64,000 bases of DNA, taken from NCBI RefSeq assembly GCF_018326265.1, contig NZ_AP023360.1, positions 6,047,501 to 6,111,500 of the forward strand. The letters run 5' to 3'. Below the pieces are notes generated by a model, which saw only the letters and a list, made by a program, of their open reading frames with translations, was not told the DNA's origin and did not search any database. Of the stretch, positions 19,937 through 28,190 are shown in pieces (the first letter of the stretch is position 1; every line of letters begins with the position of its first letter). The position numbers and the translations under genes were made by a program. This DNA comes from Catellatospora sp. IY07-71 (GTDB lineage: Bacteria > Actinomycetota > Actinomycetes > Mycobacteriales > Micromonosporaceae).

Positions 19937-20440
19937 ATGCGGTACGGCGATGGTGGTGGAATGGACGCGGCTGGCCGGGCCAGGCGTGAGCGGCTGCGTG
20001 GGCGTGCGGCTGAGCTGTTTGCGCAGGGTGTCGGCGCGGTTGAGGTCGCCGCGGCGCTGGAGGTGTCGACGAAGTCGGCCTACCAGTGGCGGCGGGCCTG
20101 GGTCGCCGGTGGCGTGCGGGCTCTGGCGTCGCGGGGCCCCTCAGGTCCGGATCCGATGCTGTCGGATGAGCAGCTGGAACGGTTGCGGGCACGGCTGGAG
20201 CAGGGGCCGGCGACGGCCGGGTACGGCCAGGACCAGCGGTGGACTCTGGCGCGGGTGGCCACGTTGATCGGGTCCATGTTCCATGTGCGGGTGGGCCTGA
20301 CCACGACGTGGCAGGCGATGCAGCGCCTGGGCTACACCTCGCAGCTGCCCGTCCACCGGGCCGCAGAGCGTGACGAGCAGGCCGTCGCGCACTGGCGGCG
20401 CTACCGGTGGCCTGGGCTAAAAGAGTCGCGCGTCGGTTGA
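19937..20440 (+). CDS. Element B transposase, orfA (DNA-binding part)
   Basis: The 167-residue frame starts MRYGDGGGMDAAGRARR, the usual start of Streptomyces-type IS630 proteins, and carries an HTH (GAVEVAAALEVSTKSAYQWRR) and the winged part RWTLARVATLIGSMFHV. It ends at TGA 20438-20440 shortly after ERDEQAVAHWRRYRWP, in the linker that precedes the catalytic domain. Normally fused to orfB by ribosomal frameshifting; see the A-AAA-G site at 20419-20423. Confidence 0.85.
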   Translation: MRYGDGGGMDAAGRARRERLRGRAAELFAQGVGAVEVAAALEVSTKSAYQWRRAWVAGGVRALASRGPSGPDPMLSDEQLERLRARLEQGPATAGYGQDQRWTLARVATLIGSMFHVRVGLTTTWQAMQRLGYTSQLPVHRAAERDEQAVAHWRRYRWPGLKESRVG

Positions 20441-21015
20441 ACGCCTGGATCTGCTTCGCCGACGAGTGCGGGCAGACGCTGCGGCCGGCCAAGGCCGCTA
20501 CCTGGGCTCCGCGCGGCCACACTCCGGTGGTGTCGGTGACCGCGGCCGGCGGTGTGCGGGTGTCGGTGGCCGGCATGGTCTGCTACCGGCCGGGCGAACG
20601 CAGCCGGTTGATCTATCGGACGATGCTGCACCGCGGCCGCAAAGGCGAGCCCAAAGGGTTTCGCGAACCCGACTTCGCCAGTCTGCTGGATGCCGCCCAT
20701 CAGCAGTTGCGTGCGCCGATCGTACTGGTCTGGGACGGGTTGAGCACGCACCGGTCGGTGAAGATGCGGGCGCTGGTCGCCGCCAGGCCGTGGCTGCGCG
20801 TCTACGCGCTGCCCGCGTACGCGCCGGAGCTCAACCCTGTCGAAAAGGTCTGGTCGGCGATGAAGCGCGGCCTGGCCAACCTGCCCGCCCGCACTGCGGG
20901 TGCCCTGCTTGAGGCGGTGAAGAACCGCCTCAAGCGCATGCAGTACCGACAGAACCTCATCGACGGCTATTTCGCTGGAACGGGTCTATCTCCACCAGCC
21001 CCGACCAGACCCTGA
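20407..21015 (+). CDS. Element B transposase, orfB (catalytic part)
   Basis: About 200 residues in the -1 frame relative to orfA, with the three DDE residues in ICFADECGQ, VLVWDGLSTHRS and APELNPVEKVWS. The family usually has one fused protein of about 360 residues, and the overlap with orfA contains a slip site, so the functional product is probably the fusion rather than initiation at the GTG at 20407. No lesion seen in the catalytic domain. Confidence 0.85.
   Translation: MAWAKRVARRLNAWICFADECGQTLRPAKAATWAPRGHTPVVSVTAAGGVRVSVAGMVCYRPGERSRLIYRTMLHRGRKGEPKGFREPDFASLLDAAHQQLRAPIVLVWDGLSTHRSVKMRALVAARPWLRVYALPAYAPELNPVEKVWSAMKRGLANLPARTAGALLEAVKNRLKRMQYRQNLIDGYFAGTGLSPPAPTRP
20417..20464 (+). 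promoter_or_regulatory. Programmed -1 frameshift site of element B
   Basis: In the orfA frame the codons are CTA AAA GAG; the tetramer A-AAA-G (20419-20423) lets tRNA-Lys slip back one base so that AGA GTC follows, joining orfA to orfB. CGTCGG (20431-20436) can pair with CCGACG (20459-20464) 8 bases downstream, a possible stimulatory stem-loop. Confidence 0.6.
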
Positions 21016-21029
21016 CCGCGAAAGGTGTC

Positions 21030-22142
21030 TAGTGTCCTGAGTCCGTAATTTGCTGTTAGTTCTGGTATGGGTGATGGTCGTGGGCCGAAGCTCGCGCTGC
21101 TGGAGTTGACCGACGTCGAGCGCGAGGCATTGGAAGCGTTGACTCGCAGGCGAACCACGGCTCAGGCGTTGGCGATGCGGGCACGGATCGTGCTGACCTG
21201 TGCAGAGGGCATGTCCAACAGCGAGGTCTCGCGGCTGCTGGGTGTATCGCTGCCGACGGTCGGGACGTGGCGGGCACGGTTCGTCGCCGACCGGCTCGAC
21301 GGGCTGTTCGACGAGCCCCGGCCCGGCCGGCCCCGCACGGTCAGCGACGCCGACGTCGAGCGGATCGTCGTGGCGACCCTGGAGTCCAAGCCCCGCAACG
21401 CGACCCACTGGTCGAGCCGGTCCATGGCCGCCGCGACCGGGCTGTCGCAGTCGACGGTCTCGCGGGTCTGGCGCACGTTCGGACTGCAGCCCTGGCGGGC
21501 CGAGACGTTCAAGCTGTCGACCGATCCGCTGTTCGTGGAGAAGGTCCGCGATGTCGTCGGCCTGTACCTGGACCCGCCCGAGCGGGCACTCGTCTTGTGC
21601 GTGGACGAGAAGTCGCAGATCCAGGCCCTGGACCGGTCCCAGCCGGTCCTGCCGATGCAGCCGGGCGTGCCGGAAAGGCGCACGCACGACTACCTGCGTG
21701 CAGGGGTGACGAGCCTGTTCGCCGCGCTGGACGTGGCCAGCGGCAAGGTGATCGGCTCGATCCACCGCCGCCACCGGCAGCAGGAGTTCCTGCGGTTCCT
21801 GCGCCGCATCGACGCCGCCGTGCCGCAGGACCTGGACGACTACGCCACGCACAAGACCCCTGCGGTCAAGCGATGGCTGCTGCGCAACCGGAGGTTCCAC
21901 CTGCACTTCACCCCGACCGGCGCCAGCTGGCTCAACCTCGTCGAGCGGTTCTTCGCCGAGATCACCGACAAGCTGATCCGTCGCGGTGTCCACCGCAGCG
22001 TCACCGCGCTGGAGAAGGACATCCGGGCGTGGCTGGACATGTGGAACGAGCAGCCACGCCCGTACGTGTGGACCAAGACCGCCGACGAGATCCTCGCCAG
22101 CCTCGCCGCGTACTGCAAACGAATCAAAGACTCAGCACACTA
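21030..22142 (+). mobile_element. IS630-family element A, copy 2 (plus orientation, internally deleted)
   Basis: Same ends as copy 1 in opposite orientation, bounded by TA at 21030-21031 and 22141-22142. Apart from an 18-bp deletion near 21834 the translated sequence equals copy 1, so the duplication is recent. Confidence 0.9.
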
Positions 22143-22143
22143 G
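21067..22143 (+). CDS. IS630-family transposase (element A, 18-bp deletion at catalytic strand)
   Basis: The 358-residue product equals copy 1 except that [16 protein letters not shown] has become QDLDDYATHK. The lost 18 bases keep the frame but remove the beta strand that carries the second catalytic Asp; an Asp still precedes YATHK by chance, yet the strand is now PQDLD rather than VHLILD. The enzyme is therefore probably inactive or impaired, although its ends remain usable in trans by copy 1. Confidence 0.9.
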   Translation: MGDGRGPKLALLELTDVEREALEALTRRRTTAQALAMRARIVLTCAEGMSNSEVSRLLGVSLPTVGTWRARFVADRLDGLFDEPRPGRPRTVSDADVERIVVATLESKPRNATHWSSRSMAAATGLSQSTVSRVWRTFGLQPWRAETFKLSTDPLFVEKVRDVVGLYLDPPERALVLCVDEKSQIQALDRSQPVLPMQPGVPERRTHDYLRAGVTSLFAALDVASGKVIGSIHRRHRQQEFLRFLRRIDAAVPQDLDDYATHKTPAVKRWLLRNRRFHLHFTPTGASWLNLVERFFAEITDKLIRRGVHRSVTALEKDIRAWLDMWNEQPRPYVWTKTADEILASLAAYCKRIKDSAH

Positions 22144-22625
22144 AGGCCGGCGATGAACGTACCTAAGTCGCGGTGGTTCATCCGCAGGCCGGCAGCATGT
22201 GCCCGGGCGTAGTCGGCCGGCGTGAGCCGTGACCTGACCGCCTTGACATTGCGCGGGCTGTCGAACGGGTTCTTCGGGTCCAGGGCGTAGCCGGCCCGCC
22301 CACCCAGCCCCTGCACCGCACCCAGCAACACCGCGCCGTCGGCGGACCGGCCGGTCATGGCAAGCGTCCCGGCGAGCAGGTGCAGGCAGGCCAGCCAGCC
22401 CGTCATGTCTTCCTGCTCGCCGAGGTCTCGCTGCCGTTCGGGCCAGCTCGTATGCATCGTCGAACGCTCCGGTGTCTATCGACAGGTTCGCCTTGAGGGA
22501 CCGGGCCGAACTGGCGGCCCGATGGAAGCCGGCGAGCGTCGCGATCCGGATCGCCTCGTCGAGGTCGCTCGCCGCGCCTGCCAGGTCACCGCGGGCCCGA
22601 GCGAGGGACCCGGCGATGACCAGGA
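22140..22625 (-). pseudogene. C-terminal fragment of a TPR-type (AfsR/LAL-like) regulator
   Basis: Two frames together give the helical C-terminus of a large regulator: upstream SLARARGDLAGAASDLDEAI..ATLAGFHRAASSARSLKANL (about 22625-22450), then after a frameshift TGWLACLHLLAGTLAMTGRSADGAVLLGAVQGLGG and LTPADYARAHAAGLRMNHRDLGTFIAG. The GAVLLGAV..Y..A.A.G block is typical of LuxR/AfsR-type STAND regulators. Helix-turn-helix and ATPase are missing. The stop TAG is part of the CTAG target of the adjacent IS. Confidence 0.55.
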
Positions 22626-22853
22626 CTGTCCTGCGCCGCCGCGGCTGCCGTACTGCTACGGCTCGACACCACCCTCAGCGCTGGAGCCCGCGCTGGACTC
22701 GGGGCAGCCGCCCTGATGATGCTGGGGGCGACGGAGACCCGGCAGAGGCAGCTGCGCCGGGCGCAGCCCACCGAGCCCCATCCCGGTCTCGTCCTCGTCG
22801 CGGTGGCTGCTGTCGCGGTCGCAGGCAGCTGCCTGCTACTCGACGGCCGCTGA
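22623..22853 (+). pseudogene. Small membrane protein fragment (DUF202-like?)
   Basis: AAVLLRLDTT, then a helix AGLGAAALMMLGATETRQRQL and a second helix LVLVAVAAVAVAGSCLLL ending in DGR. The helix-loop-helix with an R-rich loop recalls DUF202 proteins. No start codon or ribosome site can be placed, and it abuts the regulator fragment, so it looks truncated. Confidence 0.3.
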
Positions 22854-22957
22854 CTCGATCTCGCCCTGCGGCGGTGCGAGTCAGTACTCGTCCGGGGCAG
22901 TTCAGCGGTTTGCTGATTGTCATGACGCCGACTGGGCCAGCGCTCCAACATCTAGTC

Positions 22958-23605
22958 ATGAACGACGAAGAACGCAGGCCGGACGCACGGCCTCGGACGC
23001 TTCGCACGTCGCGGCTGGAGGCGTTCAGCGACGGTGTGTTCGCGATCGCGATCACACTGCTGGTCCTGGAGATCGCGGTGCCCGAAGCCCCTCAGCAGGA
23101 TCTGCTGCGGGCCCTTCTCGACGAATGGCCGTCGTACCTGGCGTACCTGGTCAGCTTCGCGACGATCGGGGCGATCTGGCTGGCCCATACGGCGATCACG
23201 GAATATCTGCACCACGCCGACCCCTGGCTCATGCGCTTGAACCTGTTGCTGCTCATGGTCGTGGCGTTCCTGCCGTTCCCCACGAAGCTGCTCGCGGACA
23301 ACATCGGATAGGACCCCGCCGACCGCGCCGCGACCTCGGCGTACGGGCTGTTCCTGCTGCTGTCGGCCGGGCTGGTATCCGCGGTCTGGCGGTACGCGGT
23401 ACGCGGCGGACTGGTCCAGCCGGACATGGCCGACCGGGACGTGCAGATCCTCACCAGGCGCCTCACGCCCGGCATGGCCGGATATGTTGCGTTCATCGTG
23501 CTGGGCATCTTCCTGCCCGTCGCAGCCGTGCTGGGTTACCTCGCGGTGGCCGTGCTGTACCTGGTGCCGATAGGCCTGGGTCGGCGCCGGACCACACCGT
23601 CGTAG
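22958..23605 (+). pseudogene. TMEM175-family potassium channel with in-frame amber codon
   Basis: The start MNDEERRPDARPRTL leads into RLEAFSDGVFAIAITLLVLEIAVP, the (R)xxxFSD selectivity motif of TMEM175/DUF1211 channels, then YLVSFATIGAIWLAHTAITEYL and LNLLLLMVVAFLPFPTKLLADNIG. Codon 118 is TAG (23309-23311), but the same frame continues DPADRAATSAYGLFLLLSAG...GYVAFIVLGIFLPVAAVLGYLAVAVLYLV to a stop at 23603-23605, giving the normal full length of about 215 codons. A single base change (for example from GAG or CAG) would restore it. Broken unless the amber codon is suppressed. Confidence 0.85.
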
Positions 23606-23631
23606 CGCACGAAACCGAGCGGAAGAACGTG

Positions 23632-24791
23632 ATGCACCGCCGCAGGCTGCTGCAGGCTGGCCTGGCCGGGTTCCGCGCGGCCGCCTTCGCCGGGGTGCTG
23701 TGGCAGCGGATGTTCGCGACCGCGGCACCGTCGGTGGAGGGTCCGTACGATGCATTGCGTTCCGCCGACGCCAACGGCGTCGACCCGCCCGCCGGGGTCA
23801 CCAGCCGCATCGTCGCGCGTTCCGGGCACCCCGCGCCCGGAACCGGGTACGACTGGCACCGGGCGCCCGACGGCGGCGCCTGCTTCGCCGACGGGGCCGG
23901 CTGGATCTACGTGTCGAACTCGGAGGTCCCGGCCGTGGGCGGCGCTTCGGCGGTGCGCTTCGCCGCGGACGGGTCGGTCGTCGCGGCGTACCGCATCCTT
24001 GGCCGCGACCGACGTCAACTGCGCCGGGGACCCCTGGGCACGTGGCTGTCCTGCCAGGGGGTGTCGCACGGTCGGGTCTTCGAGACCGACCCGCACGGCC
24101 GGCGGCCCGCCCGCGAGCACCTGGCGATGGGCCGGCTCAAGCACGAGGCGGCCACCTGCGACCCCGACCGGCGCGTCGTCTACCTCACCGAGGGCGAGGA
24201 GGACGGCTGCTTCTACAGCTTCGCACCCGACGTCTAGGGCGCCCTGGTCCGCGGGCGGCTGCAGGTGCTGTGCGCCCCGCCCGGCACCACGTCTGGGCCG
24301 GTCACCTGACAGGACCTGCCCGACTGGGTGGGCTGGCCGGTGCTCACCCGCGACCAAATGCCCGCCGTGCTGCGCTTCGACGGCGGCGAGGGCTGCTGGT
24401 ACGAGCGGGGCGTCTGCTACTTCACCACCAAGGGCGACGACCGGTGTGGCCGTACGCCGCCGGGGACGCGACGATCGGGCTGGCCTACGACGCGGCGCGG
24501 GCGGGCGACGACCCGTCGTTGACCGGAGTGGACAACCTGACCCCGCTCGCCCCGCAACGCCGATCTGTACGTGGCCGAGGACGGCGGCAACGTGGATATC
24601 AACGTGATCTCCGCGTACGGGTCGGTGGCGCCGTTCCTGCGCCTGCCCGGCCAGGACGCCTCGGAGATCACCGGCCCGGTGTTCAGCCCATCCGGCGATC
24701 GGCTCTACTTCTCGTCGCAGCGCGGCCCCAGCGGGTGCGCTCGGGTTTGGGCGGCATCACGTACGAGGTCACCGGCCCGTTCCGGAGCTGA
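23632..24791 (+). pseudogene. PhoX-like (DUF839) phosphatase, multiply disrupted
   Basis: MHRRRLLQAGLAGFRAAAFAG looks like a Tat-type leader with a good GGAAG ribosome site. The body has PhoX features: YDWHRAPDGGACFAD, WIYVSNSEV, GTWLSCQG, FETDPHG, HEAATCDPDRRVVYLTE, GCFYSFAPD, then YFTTKGDDR, LYVAEDGG, SGDRLYFSSQRG and the ending TYEVTGPFRS. To read all of this one must shift frames at about 24002, 24030, 24455, 24560 and 24735 and pass TAG at 24235-24237 and TGA at 24308-24310. PhoX enzymes are secreted calcium-dependent phosphatases; this copy is long dead. Confidence 0.8.
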
Positions 24792-24990
24792 CGGGTAGAG
24801 GGATCGAGATCCACACTGCCGTGGCACGCTGTTCACCCGCTGCAACCAAGGTTGATGGCCCGACGGCGGCACCGTCGGTGGTCGGCGGCGCGGTGATGGG
24901 CCGGGCGTGTCAGCCGGGCACGAGAGATGGGAAGCCCGCCTGACACACCCGCCCAGTCCAGGGGCGGCTTCAACGCATGAGCCGCCGCGT

Positions 24991-25332
24991 CTATCGAGCG
25001 CCTGCCTGCGCGGCACGCAGGTCGTCGAGCAGCTCGACCTGGTTGGCCAGAACCTCGGTTAGGATGCGCCGGGCGACGGCGAGCAACTCGGCCACCTCGG
25101 GGCTGACCAGGGAGTAGTACACCGTCGAGCCTTCCCTGCGGGTGACGACCAGGTTCATCTTGCGCAGGACTGCCAACTGCTGGGACAGATGCGCCGACTC
25201 CAGGCCGACCTCGGGCAGCATCTCCCCGACCGAGTGCTCCCGCTCGGACAGCAGCTCCAGAACCCGGATGCGGGCGGGGTGGGCGAGCGCCTTGAAGAAC
25301 TCCGCCTTGGCTTGGTACAGCGGCTTCGTCAT
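24991..25332 (-). CDS. ArsR-family repressor
   Basis: A 113-residue winged-helix regulator: FFKALAHPARIRVLELLSER, HSVGEMLPEVGLESAHLSQQLAVLRKMNLV (recognition helix) and REGSTVYYSLVSPEV. The classical CxC metal site in helix 3 is absent (the segment reads REHSVGEM), so it does not look like a simple arsenic or cadmium sensor; a redox or metabolite signal is possible. ATG at 25332 has AAGGGGGTGG 7 bases upstream. It is divergent from the PEP carboxykinase gene with a perfect palindrome in between, which suggests direct control of gluconeogenic flux. Confidence 0.9.
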   Translation of the reverse strand: MTKPLYQAKAEFFKALAHPARIRVLELLSEREHSVGEMLPEVGLESAHLSQQLAVLRKMNLVVTRREGSTVYYSLVSPEVAELLAVARRILTEVLANQVELLDDLRAAQAGAR

Positions 25333-25453
25333 CTGTCCACCCCCTTCGTTGCAGGAACCGTACCCGTCCGGGCGAGTCGTCCACGCCTGGGCGGCTCGGC
25401 AGGTCGTCATGTGACCTTTTCGCGTCACCGCCCCAGATTACACGACCTAGCAG

Positions 25454-25471
25454 GTTGCTAAAGTTAGCAAC
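25454..25471. promoter_or_regulatory. Perfect palindrome GTTGCTAA-AG-TTAGCAAC
   Basis: An 8-2-8 inverted repeat 52 bases before the PEP carboxykinase ATG and 122 bases before the ArsR ATG. The size and A/T-rich core fit an ArsR-family operator overlapping a promoter. Confidence 0.75.
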
Positions 25472-25522
25472 TATGAAGGACGGCGTTGTGGTGCCGCCCT
25501 CGCTCTGAAAGGCAAGTGATCG

Positions 25523-27340
25523 ATGACTGTGGCAACGACGCCCGGCCTGGCCCCTGCCCCGACCACTCATTCGCGGCTGCTGGCATGGGTTGCCGAGGTG
25601 GCGGCGCTGACCAACCCGGCTGAGGTGGTGTGGTGCGACGGCTCCGACGAGGAATGGCAGCGCCTGACCGGCCTGCTCGTCGACGCCGGCACGTTGGTGC
25701 GGCTGGCAGACGAGCACAAGCCGAACTCGTTCTGGGCCCGCACAGATCCCTCGGATGTGGCACGGGTGGAGGAGCGCACGTTCATCTGCTCGGTCGACCC
25801 CGATGACGCCGGCCCGACCAACAACTGGATGGCTCCGGCGGAGATGAAGCAGCTCATGACCGAGCTGTACCGTGGCAGCATGGCTGGGCGGACCATGTAC
25901 GTGGTGCCGTTCTGCATGGGGCCGCTGGACGCCGAGGACCCGAAGTTCGGGGTGGAGATCACCGATTCGGCCTACGTCGCGGCCAGCATGAAGATCATGA
26001 CCCGGATGGGGACCCCCGTACTGGACGTGATGGGCGAGGACGCCGAGTTCGTGCCCGCGCTGCACTCCGTCGGCGCGCCGCTGGCCGCGGGCCAGCCGGA
26101 TGTGATGTGGCCGTGCAACGACACCAAGTACATCGCCCACTTCCCCGATACGCGTGAGATCTGGTCGTACGGATCCGGGTACGGCGGCAACTCGCTGCTG
26201 GGCAAGAAGTGCTACAGCCTGCGTATCGCCTCCGTGATGGCCCGCGACGAGGGCTGGCTGGCCGAGCACATGCTCATCCTCAAGATCACCAGCCCGCGGC
26301 AGACGGTGCACTACATCGCCGCCGCGTTCCCCTCGGCCTGCGGCAAGACCAACCTCGCCATGCTGGAGCCGACCATCCCCGGCTGGAAGGTCGAGACCCT
26401 GGGCGACGACATTGCCTGGATGCGCTTCGGTGACGACGGCCGCCTGTATGCGGTCAACCCCGAGTACGGGTTCTTCGGCGTCGCACCGGGCACCGACCAC
26501 ACCACCAACCCCAACGCGATGCGCACCCTCGCCCGAGGCAATTCGCTGTTCACCAACGTCGCGTTGACCGACGACGGCGACGTGTGGTGGGAGGGCATGG
26601 GCGCGCCGCCGGCGCACCTGACCGACTGGCACGGTCACGACTGGACCCCGGAGTCCGGCACGCCGTCCAGCCACCCGAACTCGCGATTCTGCACCCCGAT
26701 CAAGCAGTGCCCGATCCTGGCACCGGAGTTCGACGATCCGCGCGGGGTGCCGATCTCGGCGATCCTGTTCGGCGGGCGGCGCAAGACCACCGTGCCCCTC
26801 GTGGCTCAGTCGCGGGACTGGAACCATGGGGTGTTCCTGGGCGCGACCCTGTCGTCGGAGACCACCGCCGCGGCCGTCGGCCAGGTCGGCGTGGTGCGCC
26901 GCGACCCGATGGCCATGCTGCCGTTCATCGGCTACAACGCCGGCGACTACCTCAACCACTGGCTGCGCATCGGCGCGGGCGCCGACCAGCACAAGCTGCC
27001 GAAGATCTTCCAGGTGAACTGGTTCCGCCGCGGCGAAGACGGCCGGTTCCTGTGGCCCGGGTACGGCGAGAACTCCCGCGTGCTCAAGTGGGTCGTCGAA
27101 CGGCTCGACGGCACCGCCGGCGCTGTCGACACCCCCATCGGCCTGGTGCCCGACCCCACGGCGATCGACACCGACGGCCTCGGCATCGCCGAGGCCGACC
27201 TCGCCGAGGCGCTGCGCGTCGACCCGCTCGAGTGGGCGGAGGAGGTTCCGCAGATCGAGGAGTGGTTCGCCCGGCTCGGGCACAAGCTGCCTGCCAAGTT
27301 GTGGGCGGCACTGGACAGCCTGAAGGCCGGGCTGCACTAG
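25523..27340 (+). CDS. pckG: Phosphoenolpyruvate carboxykinase (GTP)
   Basis: The 605-residue enzyme converts oxaloacetate plus GTP to PEP, GDP and carbon dioxide, the first step of gluconeogenesis. Diagnostic sequences are [22 protein letters not shown], the kinase P-loop [15 protein letters not shown] with its mobile Cys, the metal-binding [27 protein letters not shown] and the [25 protein letters not shown] segment for guanine binding. Length matches the GTP family. It is preceded by an ArsR-type palindrome and followed by a very strong hairpin and a DUF2795 gene. Confidence 0.98.
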   Translation: MTVATTPGLAPAPTTHSRLLAWVAEVAALTNPAEVVWCDGSDEEWQRLTGLLVDAGTLVRLADEHKPNSFWARTDPSDVARVEERTFICSVDPDDAGPTNNWMAPAEMKQLMTELYRGSMAGRTMYVVPFCMGPLDAEDPKFGVEITDSAYVAASMKIMTRMGTPVLDVMGEDAEFVPALHSVGAPLAAGQPDVMWPCNDTKYIAHFPDTREIWSYGSGYGGNSLLGKKCYSLRIASVMARDEGWLAEHMLILKITSPRQTVHYIAAAFPSACGKTNLAMLEPTIPGWKVETLGDDIAWMRFGDDGRLYAVNPEYGFFGVAPGTDHTTNPNAMRTLARGNSLFTNVALTDDGDVWWEGMGAPPAHLTDWHGHDWTPESGTPSSHPNSRFCTPIKQCPILAPEFDDPRGVPISAILFGGRRKTTVPLVAQSRDWNHGVFLGATLSSETTAAAVGQVGVVRRDPMAMLPFIGYNAGDYLNHWLRIGAGADQHKLPKIFQVNWFRRGEDGRFLWPGYGENSRVLKWVVERLDGTAGAVDTPIGLVPDPTAIDTDGLGIAEADLAEALRVDPLEWAEEVPQIEEWFARLGHKLPAKLWAALDSLKAGLH

Positions 27341-27359
27341 CCGCACCTCCCCAATGATC

Positions 27360-27412
27360 GTGGCGTGGCCCGCCGCACCCCTCCTCCTTCCCCGAGCGGC
27401 GGGCCACGCCAC
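27360..27412 (+). terminator. 17-bp perfect hairpin after pckG
   Basis: GTGGCGTGGCCCGCCGC (27360-27376) pairs completely with 27396-27412 across a 19-base pyrimidine-rich loop, 19 bases past the pckG stop and 28 bases before the next start. It may terminate or limit read-through into the DUF2795 gene. Confidence 0.75.
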
Positions 27413-27439
27413 CCCCGACAACCGACAGGAGAAACACCA

Positions 27440-27646
27440 GTGACCGTGACTCGTATCGAGCTGGCCAACCACATCGAGGCCGCGTTCACGACCGGGCCGG
27501 CCACCCGCGACGAGCTGCTCGCGTTCGCCGCGGGCAGCCACGCCCGGCCGGACGTGATCGCGGTGATCAGGACTCTGCCGGAGCGCCCCTACCCGGCCAT
27601 GCGCGACCTGTGGACCGACCTGGCCCACATCCCCATCGGCGAGTGA
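27440..27646 (+). CDS. DUF2795 small protein
   Basis: A 68-residue protein read from GTG at 27440 with AGGAG 8 bases upstream. TRIELANHIEAAFTTGPATRDELLAFAAGSHARPDVIAVIRTLPERPYPAMRDLW is the DUF2795 pattern (helical domain, RPDVI..i..LP...Y....dlw). Function unknown; members are frequent in actinobacteria and are often encoded with stress or regulatory genes. Placement 28 bases after the pckG hairpin suggests partial co-transcription. Confidence 0.8.
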   Translation: MTVTRIELANHIEAAFTTGPATRDELLAFAAGSHARPDVIAVIRTLPERPYPAMRDLWTDLAHIPIGE

Positions 27647-27703
27647 CCCGCCGCCGGTGCCACGCCGCGGCGCTGGGCACCGAAGCGATGGATGGAGGCG
27701 GCC

Positions 27704-27916
27704 ATGGCGTCCTCAGGCATGCGGCCCGCGCCCCGGCAGGGCTGTGTCCACGTCGACGTGTGCACCCGTGGCGAGGTCGATCCCGGCTTCGTCGACCTCG
27801 CCCGCCACGTGGTCATCGCGGTCGTCACGGCGCACAACAGCGCCGCTGGGCCGGTTCGGCTACGCGTCAGCACCGTCGGTGCCCCACCAGCGTCGCCCTG
27901 CGGCCAGCCGGAGTGA
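27704..27916 (+). pseudogene. HPF/RaiA-like N-terminal fragment
   Basis: The 70-residue frame begins at ATG 27704 with GGAGG 5 bases before it. VHVDVCTRGEVDPGFVDLARHVVIAVVTAHNSAAGPVRLRVST follows the pattern (V.T RGeV..g..dyAr.k......GPV...rvrlt) of an actinobacterial hibernation-factor-like N-terminal domain. The next segment is unrelated and stops at once; the usual RNA-binding continuation and dimerisation domain are missing. Most likely a truncated copy, possibly still translated. Family call tentative. Confidence 0.35.
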
Positions 27917-28190
27917 TCCCAAGGTCAAAGCTGTACTCAAAGCGAAGTTCTTCTGCTCCGCGCGCACGCGGGGGGGATCCCGCCTACCGGCACCACCTGC
28001 AACTCAAAGCAACGACCTGGCCTACTCCATCGACGCGATCCAGGGTTGCAGTATTACGCCGTGAGAGCCCGCACCGCTTTTAGGTGCTGGTCGCTGGCTG
28101 CACCGGCAGCAGTTACGCCACGGCCGTGACCTGGAGTACAGGATGCCTCCGGAGCAGCGCCCCGGAGGCATCCTGACATCGGCGGACGGG
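27917..28190. other. 274 bp with no recognised gene
   Basis: Open frames run through here on the plus strand but change meaning several times and contain A-rich patches unlike nearby genes (for example AAGCTGTACTCAAAGCGAAG at 27929). It probably holds remains of the truncated HPF-like gene and the 3' end region of the lipase gene on the other strand. Confidence 0.3.

Larger units (their letters stand above)
19845..21031 (+). mobile_element. IS630-family element B, sandwiched between two copies of A
   Basis: Flanked by TA at 19845-19846 and 21030-21031, both shared with the A copies. Terminal repeats are TAGACACTTTTCGCAG at the left and TAGACACCTTTCGCGG at the right (read inward). Codes for a two-frame transposase. 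Confidence 0.88.

Noticed and set aside
24833..27628. Open frame of 931 codons on the minus strand
   Set aside because: Antisense of pckG in most of its length; the only real gene in this direction is the short ArsR in another frame.
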